13,240 nt of DNA from Saccoglossus kowalevskii (Eukaryota; Hemichordata; Enteropneusta; Harrimaniidae): contig NW_003123452.1 in assembly GCF_000003605.2 (NCBI RefSeq), positions 10,285 through 23,524 of the forward strand, read 5' to 3'. Below are positions 6,458 to 13,240 of this stretch, in pieces. Within the stretch, counting starts at the first letter, position 1; every line of letters begins with the position of its first letter. Under the pieces are notes generated by a model. The model was given only the letters and a program-made list of their open reading frames with translations, did not search any database and was not told the origin of the DNA. The translations under genes were made by a program, and so were the position numbers.

Positions 6458-9294
6458 ATTTGACATTTGAGTTTTTTACAAACCAGGAAATGGCAACAAA
6501 TAATTATGCTATGTATTGCACTATTAGCTAGAAAGTTAGATGGTAGGTTGTGTAGCCAAGACAGATTTTGTCACTTCTATCATACATGTGTTGAAAAAAA
6601 AATGCGTGCATACTTTTAAGTTTTCATAATATCCAAATAAAATATGCATTTAATACACATAAATTATGATTAAAGACTCACTGGAATTGCAAAATTATTC
6701 TAATGATTAAATCAGGTTTCACTAAATTTGCTCACAAATTTGTACCTACAATCATTTTATTTATATACCCAGAGCATCTTATTGAAGAAATAGAAAAATC
6801 TATTTACATTGTACATTCTCCTTTTGCCCTCCTGGCGATAAAATCAGAAAGTGACGAATTTAGTGGTTGCACATCCATTATTGTCTGCATGATTTATAAC
6901 TTCATTATTTACTGGCTTTGTGGATAATAGGTGTGTAATTCCGCTGTCAATCTTAGCATAAACCTTCAATTAAAATCACTGCATTTATAACACTCAATAC
7001 ATCAATAGACATTTCTAATGGATTTACCGACAGCCAAATTCAGTCAATTGATTTTATTATGTATGAGTGAATTTGATTGGTCTGGTGTGGAGATAAAATG
7101 AATCTGTGACATAAATTGTGTGGGAAGTTAAAGAGAAATTAATAAGTATACTGAAAATATAACTAAAATTGGGTTTCAGCTTAGGATTCTGAAGGCACTA
7201 TATAATTTCAAAACCTGTTACCTCCCGTTTTATAATGTAAAAATTTCATAATTTTCATATATTTGGTCTATTACATTTTTTTTTGTTATAACAACTATGA
7301 CCAATCTTTTCACAAATATAGTGAATTTCATGACAACATGAATGGCTTTATGGAAAATCATAAATATTTATAAAACATACAGCCCATCAGGCTTCATTCA
7401 TGTCCTAAGTGTACTCTTTCATTGACTATATAGAAACCATTTGGTAACACCAATTTACCAGTAAGTATTTGCAGATTTCTATCAATCATTGGTCGATTTA
7501 CTAGCATCCGGTACTGCCTGGTTTGCTATGCTTCAAATAGATTTGATTAAATCACTGTTATGAGGGTGAGACAAAGCTAAATGCATACAGTATACTAGTA
7601 ACTTGTTTGGAAACATGACTGTTTCTGTAGGTTTGAAACGTGCAAGGAATGACCTGACCTGACAACCGCTTAAAAAATCTGCCATAATAATATGCTACAT
7701 TAAATATAGAAACGTATTGGTAATGCTTGGATTGATAACAACTCTATTTACTAGTGTTATGCAATGAATTAGACATCCTGACATGTGAAATACATTTAGG
7801 ATACAATGTAACTAAATACCATATATTATATGGCAATATTTTATCTTCTACTGATATCCAATATGTCCCTTAGTATTGTAGTTCAACATTCTTAACTTGT
7901 TCAAATCACGAAACGACCTCAAGACACATAAAAGCAAACCGACCAACAACTTATAACTGGCAATGTTGCCATTTGAGTGTCTAAAAACATATGACGATAA
8001 CAGTATATGTATTGCGATTGGTCAAGCTGTTTGTAACCGTTATTTATAAATATTTTATGTATAAAAATCTGATAATCATACCTTCAGGAAATTCACTGTA
8101 TCAGCAAATTCCTAAAACACAATTATCGTATTGATCAAGTTTAATGAACGAAATGTTCACCTGGTAAACATAGGTAGGTTGTTCCAGCCAAACCTTGCAG
8201 GTGAAATCCAAATTTCAAGAGGTACCCGGTACACCAATTCACATGATTTTAACATAAAATGACAATTACCACCAAACAATTATGAATACTTAAAAGAGGA
8301 AGATGCAAGACAAAGAGAAGTATAAACCAACATTTTCTGAGAACACCGATCAGTGGCAAGATCACCAATTAACAAAAATTTGAGTTACTAGGCAACATAC
8401 AGTTAACTGTTAATTAAAGTTTGAGCTACAAAATGTAGACATGGTTTTGCAAAAGTGGTTTCTGAAATATGGGCAGGGTCGTTTTTGTAACTCAATGTTT
8501 TCGTAACTTGATTTCTGTTACTCGAACAATTCAGCATCTCATCAGTGGCCACCATTTCCTTCAAAAATTCAAGGTTTCTGATAGTGAAGAAATGATGCAT
8601 GACTGATTGATTGCTTAAGTATGTTGAATCATGTATGAGTTTGATGAATCAAAGAGAAGTGAGTGTATATGCATCCAGAACGTAATTGCATCTTTGTGTT
8701 TGATTAGGGTCTCATGTGATGTATACACATAAAACACTGTAGCACCCATTGAAACCAGCCACCACACAAGTTTTGGAGGTCTTTGCTAAAAAGTTCTTTA
8801 ACTTATTTTATACTGAATGGGAAGTTAGTTATAACTGAATCAATTATTGCTCCCTGATGCGAGGTGAGCACATTTGTATCATGTACCCAGGTATATTGAT
8901 TACTTATTTTATCTAAACTAATCAGCTTCCATAGCAGAACATACGACCATGAGAAATACCTGCCTTATCGTCAGTTGTCACACAGAAGTCAAAATAATTG
9001 AGCCCTGAAGCACAGATCTAGCAACCATGCCTGATTGGGGCAATACAATATTCAACCCTGGAATCCAGGATGGTATTCAACATTCACCACAGGCCAGCGC
9101 ACTGTGACATCATTGTTTACATTTTTGACAATTATTTATCCAACATGAAAACAAATGTTACACATGGATCTGCACTAGCTTGCAATCTGCTGTGACAATA
9201 TTGTTCTTATTATGAATTTAAAAGCTGTTTTATTAACCAAGAAACATACATGTATATATTTAATCTAAAATTGTTCTATTAGAATGTGTTCCCA
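6458..9294. other. Long AT-rich stretch, no supported gene
   Basis: I see no recognisable exon, RNA gene or mobile element end. The ORFs present (for example 6703-6927 plus, 8403-8600 minus) are short and lack motifs. Short perfect dyads occur, such as CCATATATTATATGG at 7819-7833 and ACAGTTAACTGT at 8399-8410. I looked on the minus strand for the later SNAP29 exons (the remaining Qb helix and the C-terminal Qc SNARE helix) and did not find them. Confidence 0.45.
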
Positions 9295-9390
9295 CATGTG
9301 TATTTGAATAGGTATGGATTCCCGAATGAGCATATAGGTCCCCTATGTATTTGAATTGGTGTGTATTTTCCATGTATTTGAATGGGCATA
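9293..9390 (+). repeat. Three short degenerate direct repeats
   Basis: The motif TATTTGAATRGGT recurs as TATTTGAATAGGT (9301), TATTTGAATTGGT (9348) and TATTTGAATGGGC (9375), each preceded by ATG or ATGTG. The spacings are 47 and 27 bp, so it is not a regular tandem array. Confidence 0.45.
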
Positions 9391-9606
9391 GGTAAGGGAT
9401 AAATGGATCACTCATAATGCTTTCACATTTAATGTTGTAAGTGCACACACTGATAAAAAGTATCTCATACTGAGCAATATAGTCACAAACATATTGAAAT
9501 ATAATTAAATTACATACCAAATCTAGTGGTGGATATCATCAAATCAAATTACCAGTACATGGAAAATGAAAAAAAGAAGAATTCGTATGAAATGAAATTT
9601 GCAATC

Positions 9607-9781
9607 CTAATTTATTTATTTATATTTATTATTTATTTATTAACACACAACATCCCCCGGAGGGGATGAAAAGGGTTACAAATCAAATATTAGTAAAAGA
9701 AAAATAACTACATAAAAAGTAAGGGAACAAAAAAGCATTAAAAAAAAAAAAAAAAAGGCAAATTTGTATACAAGGAATGTG
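9607..9781 (-). repeat. LINE 3' UTR with stem-loop and TAAA-rich tail
   Basis: Reading on the minus strand, the stop codon is followed by a T-rich run (17 A on the plus strand at 9740-9756). Next comes a perfect 7-bp stem-loop in which CATCCCC (9651-9657) pairs with GGGGATG (9662-9668) around CGGA, then AATAAATAAATAATAAAT-type repeats to about 9607. A simple-repeat tail right after a 3' hairpin is typical of LINEs whose reverse transcriptase recognises the RNA 3' end, but the function here is inferred. Confidence 0.6.
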
Positions 9782-11256
9782 TTACTGGCTTAGTTTATGT
9801 AGGTGCTGCTGTCTTGTATTAAAACAGTTTTTTAAATATTGCACTAAAGGAATTGACATTTTCTCGTTACTTAGTAATGATATGAATTTATTTTCATTAC
9901 TAAATTTGTCAAAATTTGGTATACATTTATTAGCTACAATGTAAAGTTTTGATCTTATTTCGTTGTAATGAGGACAATTTATGACAAAATGTTGTTCATC
10001 TTCAACATGGTCATTGTCGCACATATTGCAGACTCTGTCTTCAAAATCCAAACCTATATGCTGGCCTGTTTCAATTTTCAGACAGTGGTTGCCAAGTCTA
10101 AATTTTGTTAAGGATTTGCGAAGTTCATTGTTTTTCATAATTGTTAAGTAGTTTTCTTGTTCAATTTTGGTTTTAAAAAGTTTGTAGGTTCTTAGTTTAT
10201 TTTTAGAATTGATTTTTTCCTATTGTCATTATTTATTTCATTTTTCCACTCAGTTGTAAACTCTTCTTTTAATTTCTCATCAATTGTTTTTAGTTTTGAT
10301 AATGAGATAATATTTGTTTCATTTAAAAGATAAGAATGGTTTATATTTTTTAATATCAAATCAAGTCTTTTAAACCATTTACTTTTAATAATTTTATTGA
10401 CATAGTATGCTTCTTTAAGTAGAGTATTTGTGGAATTTGCAATACGATTGGCATATTTTATCATTTGTTTCTTAATAAAAGAGTCAAGAGGTAATTTTCC
10501 CAATTCACTATATATTGCCATGATTGGTGTATTTTTTGAGATACCAAGAATGTACCGATAGTATGTAAGCTGAACATCCTCTTCTCCCCAAATGTCACTC
10601 CCATACACAATAACTGGTCTGATAAGTTTATCAAATAGTGACAGTAGTATGGACACGTCCAGATTACCAGATCCAGTTTTGGTCTTTAATGAGAATAAAG
10701 CTTTTATTTCTTTTCTTTTCAGGTTTTTCATGGCATCTTTAAATTTACCATTTGGGCTCATAGTTAAGCCAAGATAATTGAAATCATTAACTATATTGAT
10801 TTCTTTTCCTTCATAAAAGAATATTTCCTTGTTAAGGAGTCTGTTACACTTATTGAATATCATTATTTTTGTTTTATCTGTGTTGACAGACAACTGCCAT
10901 TTTGATGTGTAGGCTGATAATTTATCCAAACAGTTTTGTAATCCCTTTTTGGATTTTGAAAAAATCACAATATCATCTGCATAAAGAAGGCAATTAATGG
11001 GTGTGTTGTGTAGCAGTGTAGGGTCACAATGATCATTATCAAAAATATCAGGCAGGTCATTAATAAATAAATAAATTAAACAGACTTGGGCTAAGGTTGC
11101 ATCCTTGTTTTACTCCGGTATTTGAACAAAATGATTCTGTTAAACCATTTCTTGTTTTTACCTTATATTTCACATCACCATACATATCTTTTATAATTTT
11201 ATACATATTACCATTTACACCATTTTTCAACAATTTATAAAAAAGACCTTCATACT
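9782..11256 (-). pseudogene. LINE ORF2 remnant: reverse transcriptase and C-terminal domain, two frameshifts
   Basis: This encodes the part of a LINE reverse transcriptase that copies element RNA at a nicked target. In order: YEGLFYKLLKNGVNG at the start of the fragment, GVKQGCNLSPSLFNLF (about 11069-11116), the catalytic YADD (10972-10983) followed by IVIFSKS, the thumb-side NYLG motif (about 10765-10776), GSDIWG, and near the C-terminus a C-x2-C-x9-H-x4-C motif (9974-10030). The frame is broken in an expanded TTTA run at 11060-11076, where four extra bases separate LFNLF from INDLPD, and again at about 10192-10204, where loss of one base produces a TAA after SILKIN; the frame resumes at KLRTYKLF. 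The last stop is at 9782-9784. Each open piece is therefore part of one dead ORF. Start codons at 10138 and 10968 (GTG) are not real initiators. Confidence 0.88.
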
Positions 11257-11262
11257 AGTAGG

Positions 11263-11453
11263 ATCTCTAATATCCAAAGATTGTTATTGATATTGGTAAT
11301 GAATATTGATGCTGATAATAAAATAACATAACATAACGTCGATGATTTATATCATATCAGGAGTACGATACTCAATACTACTCTTGGAGCTATTAGTTAA
11401 GGTAGTGATGACTCAGAATCATCAATTGTGTATATTATGAGATCATCTCTCAC
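11263..11453 (-). other. Start of SNAP29-like intron 1
   Basis: The minus-strand donor is GAG followed by GTGAGAG, with the GT at 11453-11452. Reading through it would add only 18 codons before a stop at 11397-11399. The remainder is AT-rich, with a short ATAACATAACATAACG run (plus strand, about 11324-11339), and ends where the LINE begins. Confidence 0.7.
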
Positions 11454-11654
11454 CTCGGCAGTGTCGATTCCAATCCGTTCTGTTTCGTACATAACGCCTA
11501 ACGAACGCTGTGTACTTTGCAGCATATCACGGTTTCTTGTCTCGTATTGTTGTAAAAAATCGTATTGCTCATTGTTTCTATTGGCTTTGCCATATCCCGA
11601 GTCACCTTCATAATCGTCATCGTCAAGAAAAGGATACGCGGCACGACCAGCCAT
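11454..11654 (-). CDS. SNAP29: SNAP29-like Qbc-SNARE, first coding exon (residues 1-67)
   Basis: SNAP29 is a soluble Qbc-SNARE that pairs with a Qa syntaxin and an R-SNARE in endosomal fusion and in autophagosome-lysosome fusion. The exon starts at ATG 11654-11652 in a strong context (A at -3, G at +4); the open frame extends further upstream but without another ATG. It encodes exactly 67 codons and ends in phase 0 at a GTGAGAG donor. The N-terminus has a P-F-acidic stretch, YPFLDDDD (residues 7-14), matching the NPF plus acidic start of vertebrate SNAP29. The C-terminal part, STQRSLGVMYETERIG (47-62), matches the start of the SNAP29 Qb helix, in which RSL, MYE and a following G are characteristic. 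SNAP29 lacks the palmitoylated cysteines of SNAP25, and none are seen here. The rest of the roughly 250-residue protein is not in view. SNAP25 or SNAP47 fits less well. Similarity was judged by eye. Confidence 0.75.
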
Positions 11655-11678
11655 TTTTCGAAAAGTTCGTGACTTAAC

Positions 11679-11686
11679 CACGTGAC
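11679..11686 (-). promoter_or_regulatory. CLEAR-like E-box near the SNAP29 start
   Basis: CACGTGAC on the plus strand lies about 25 bp upstream of the SNAP29-like ATG. The CLEAR element bound by MiT/TFE factors such as TFEB is GTCACGTGAC, and this site matches 8 of 10 bases (CCCACGTGAC-like left flank ACC instead of GT). SNAP29 acts in autophagy, a pathway controlled by these factors in animals, so the position is suggestive. USF or MYC-family binding is equally possible. Confidence 0.4.
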
Positions 11687-11848
11687 TTCCTGCTCAAACT
11701 CCAGCCGCATCTGCGATGTTTTGGCGGTTTAAAACAATTATTTTTAATTTAAAGTTTCAGAAAAATTTCAAGTTACTGTAAATTACTACATTTACTAGTG
11801 AACATAAAACGTTTATAAATAAACCATAGGACTGACTGGTCTCGTGAA

Positions 11849-11856
11849 TCGCGAGA
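11849..11856. promoter_or_regulatory. TCGCGAGA box (BANP-type)
   Basis: TCGCGAGA matches eight bases of the TCTCGCGAGA element found in CpG-rich metazoan promoters and bound by BANP. It sits near the middle of the divergent interval, within the imperfect dyad CTCGTGAATCGCGAG. Confidence 0.35.
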
Positions 11857-11883
11857 GCTTAGAGGTAAAACAACAACATTGCG

Positions 11884-11891
11884 TGACGTCA
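11884..11891. promoter_or_regulatory. Full consensus CRE
   Basis: TGACGTCA is the complete palindromic cAMP response element bound by CREB/ATF bZIP dimers. It lies 230 bp from the SNAP29-like start and 163 bp from the plus-strand start, so it could serve either gene. Confidence 0.5.
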
Positions 11892-12053
11892 GGATTTAGC
11901 CTTCAGCTGGAAAAAAATCGAATGAGTTACGAGATGGCGATCGTCATTGCATTTAGCAAAGAAATCCCATAAATGTAATTTTCGAGCTCGGTCTATTTTG
12001 CCGTGGTTCGTAAAAGATAGCAGAGAGAGCTTAAAAAACAAGACTGCAGCAAA

Positions 12054-12121
12054 ATGGCAACTGACTCTCCGAAAAGACTATCAAAATGTGCTGGGGTGCT
12101 TGTTCGTCCTCAACCCACCAG
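12054..12121 (+). CDS. First coding exon of an unidentified divergent gene
   Basis: The start codon has an excellent context (CAAAATGG) and opens a frame MATDSPKRLSKCAGVLVRPQ, then P-T, before a donor CCACCAG followed by GTATGG at 12122. The exon would hold 22 codons plus two bases (phase 2); without splicing the frame stops eight codons later. The opening MATDSPKR, small and basic, looks like a genuine N-terminus, but I cannot assign it to a family. It is transcribed away from the SNAP29-like exon across the shared promoter. A longer overlapping frame from a TTG at 11947 lacks an ATG and is less likely. I could not find a compatible second exon: the nicest downstream acceptor (TTTTTTATTTGCAG, ending 12915) would put a stop seven codons in. 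Confidence 0.4.
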
Positions 12122-12613
12122 GTATGGCAAAACAAAACAATAAAATTTTGTTGCGACTTGCATTTGTGAGAATATTTATTTTAGATGCTTAGACATCTAG
12201 CTATATGGTTATGGCGACATCGAGGCTGCAGTCATGTTTAATTTCACATGTTGTTATTTATCTTCTCCACTCTTGCATTCATTAATTTATTAAATTCAAA
12301 ATCTAATATTTCATTGAAACGCAAATGCATTTGATGAATGTAGATGTCGTCATTCACGTGACAACAAATGAACACTGCTTTAACAGAACTGCAGTAAATT
12401 AAAATTGTGGATATGCAATTTGTTGAATTGTCTGCATAAATTATATAAGATTTAAATATATGAGTAAATAATGCAATAGATTTTGCCTTGATTAATTGTT
12501 GCATTCGTGGTTGACTTCGTTTACCTAATTCGTCGCCTGTGTCACCATGAGTACATGCACTAAGTAGACAATAGCAAATCAATGCCCTTGATTTTATGAG
12601 GTTATCGCCCCAA
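12122..12613. other. Probable start of intron 1 of the divergent gene
   Basis: AT-rich sequence after the candidate donor. It contains a second CLEAR-like E-box (TCACGTGAC, 12354-12362) and another ATGGCG YY1-like core (12211-12216). A 112-codon minus-strand ORF (12244-12582) has no recognisable motif and is treated as chance. Confidence 0.4.
12354..12362. promoter_or_regulatory. CLEAR-like E-box, second copy
   Basis: TTCACGTGAC differs from the CLEAR consensus GTCACGTGAC at one base. It lies about 300 bp downstream of the plus-strand start and 700 bp from the SNAP29-like start. On its own it is a common enough motif; it gains weight only from the E-box at 11679. Confidence 0.3.
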
Positions 12614-12668
12614 CGTCAGGGCTGTATTATCAAGAAACTTATTGTGAGGAATAACACAGTCCTTGACG
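12614..12668. repeat. Imperfect 17-bp hairpin
   Basis: CGTCAGGGCTGTATTAT (12614-12630) pairs with ATAACACAGTCCTTGACG (12651-12668): sixteen pairs including one G-T, with one mismatch and one bulged T, around a 20-nt loop. The patch is more G+C-rich than its surroundings. The stem is shorter than a typical pre-miRNA stem. Confidence 0.5.
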
Positions 12669-13240
12669 CCACAAGTAGCAACCAGCTCTATCAACAAGTG
12701 ATGACATGATGCCAAAAAGACAGACAAATCATAACTAGACTCATAAGTCTGAGTGTGTCAGTGGATGCATATTTAAACAAATTAATTTTCTATTACCTCA
12801 TCAGTTATCTCGTTTTATATTTTATTATTATTAAAACCTTATTGTATTTTCATATATTTTCAAATTAGAAATGTAAATTTTCTGAACAGTTAAATAAAGC
12901 ATTTTTTATTTGCAGTTATGTCGACAGTTATCGATAATCGGCGAAGTATTACCCTTCTGTCAATATCTATTTGAAACAAATTTTCTGTGATATTATGACA
13001 TGCAAGTGTCATTGCATCATTGAGTAACATTGTTATCCAGAGTCTGAAATTCATTTATCATTACAGTAAAAACGGTATCGATGCATGAATTTTTTTTTTT
13101 GGCATACAGTATGAATATGCGCAAATTTTTAAAATGATAATTGTGACATTTACCGTACCATATAAACTAATGATATGTCACACTAAGCGTTACAAATGTG
13201 AATGATATACAGCCATAGTCATGTGATATCATTTAATATT
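12669..13240. other. AT-rich stretch, no supported gene
   Basis: No coding frame or repeat is supported. A candidate splice acceptor ends at 12915, followed by a palindromic TTATCGATAA (12928-12937). No open frame beyond 12915 connects in phase with the candidate exon at 12054-12121. Confidence 0.5.

Larger units (their letters stand above)
9607..11262 (-). mobile_element. 5'-truncated LINE (non-LTR retrotransposon)
   Basis: The element reads on the minus strand from about 11262 to a TAAA-rich 3' tail at about 9607-9642. It retains only the second half of ORF2: reverse transcriptase from the region before the GVKQG block onward, the thumb, a C-terminal zinc-knuckle-like motif, and a 3' UTR of about 170 bp. 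Endonuclease and ORF1 are missing, which is the usual result of incomplete target-primed reverse transcription. The 5' edge is set by loss of the expected reading frame at an in-frame TAG near 11257-11262. No clear target-site duplication was found. It lies in the same orientation as the SNAP29-like exon, about 190 bp past its donor. The clade (jockey/CR1-like group) is not settled. Confidence 0.85.
11655..12053. promoter_or_regulatory. Candidate bidirectional promoter
   Basis: About 400 bp separate the start codons of the SNAP29-like exon (minus) and the unidentified plus-strand exon. The interval and its edges have clearly more CpG than the rest of the window, as expected for an unmethylated promoter. 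No TATA box is obvious. Recognisable sites are the CACGTGAC E-box, TCGCGAGA, TGACGTCA and an ATGGCG YY1-like core at 11934-11939. A short upstream ORF (ATG at about 11923, 16 codons, ending TAA at about 11971) precedes the plus-strand start. Transcription starts cannot be placed from sequence alone. Confidence 0.55.

Noticed and set aside
10592-10777. Plus-strand ORF within the LINE
   Set aside because: Shadow of the reverse transcriptase frame on the minus strand.
11428-11710. Plus-strand and alternative-frame minus-strand ORFs over the SNAP29-like exon
   Set aside because: Shadows of the exon; only the frame starting at 11654 gives a recognisable protein.
11947-12192. 81-codon plus-strand ORF
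   Set aside because: It begins at TTG with no ATG and overlaps the better-supported start at 12054 in another frame. It remains a possible alternative coding frame but has no recognisable content.
12244-12582. 112-codon minus-strand ORF
   Set aside because: Borderline by length, but no domain, promoter or splice evidence; it lies antisense within a probable intron.
12928-12937. TTATCGATAA as a DREF-type DRE site
   Set aside because: TATCGATA is a known insect promoter element, but a single copy far from any supported start in AT-rich DNA is weak evidence.
12902-12980. Acceptor TTTTTTATTTGCAG with a short downstream frame as exon 2 of the divergent gene
   Set aside because: In the phase left by the 12054-12121 exon it meets a stop after seven codons; the other phase ends after about 19 codons.
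1-13240. CRISPR array, bacterial operon, rRNA or intact tRNA genes
   Set aside because: No regularly spaced short repeats with unique spacers, no ribosome-binding-site-led gene series, no rRNA signature and no sequence folding to a complete cloverleaf were seen. The content is eukaryotic.

Overview
The window looks like AT-rich (roughly one third G+C by eye) nuclear DNA from a spliced metazoan genome, most likely a mollusc and plausibly a bivalve. Three things point there: a spliceable first exon resembling SNAP29, LINE remnants, and two clusters of 140-146 bp tandem repeats that end in (ACGG/ACAG) runs and a hairpin. That last architecture is the one described for bivalve 'pearl' elements and for the Helentron-associated non-autonomous elements (HINE, DINE-1, mini-me). 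The organism is inferred from repeat types, not from a marker gene.

Layout. Positions 66-1082 hold a pearl/HINE-like cluster: two terminal modules, the first fused to a second set of core repeats, the second closing in an intact hairpin. Positions 1083-2699 are AT-rich with one unassigned 80-codon ORF (1845-2087). A 184 bp MITE with TA-flanked inverted ends lies at 2700-2883. A second pearl/HINE-like cluster (3733-4486) has lost the right half of its end hairpin. Positions 4600-6460 carry small repeat debris: hairpins, a probable minus-strand tRNA-derived SINE head (5333-5388), and a 51-codon scrap resembling the C-terminal part of an RTE-type LINE (6263-6415). Positions 6460-9290 show nothing that I can support. 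A minus-strand LINE occupies about 9607-11262; it is 5'-truncated, its reading frame is broken twice, and its 3' end is a TAAA-rich tail.

The only recognisable host genes are at the right. A minus-strand first coding exon (11454-11654) encodes the N-terminus of a SNAP29-like Qbc-SNARE and ends at a clean phase-0 donor. About 400 bp away on the plus strand, a good start codon (12054) opens a 22-codon first exon of an unidentified gene with a donor at 12122. The CpG-richer DNA between them looks like a bidirectional promoter with a full CRE, a CLEAR-like E-box close to the SNAP29 start, a TCGCGAGA box and a YY1-like ATGGCG. I found no later SNAP29 exon, so everything left of 11453, including the same-strand LINE, is either a very long first intron or partly intergenic. 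The most interesting parts are the composite pearl/HINE structures and the divergent promoter. I saw no evidence for an entirely new genetic system.
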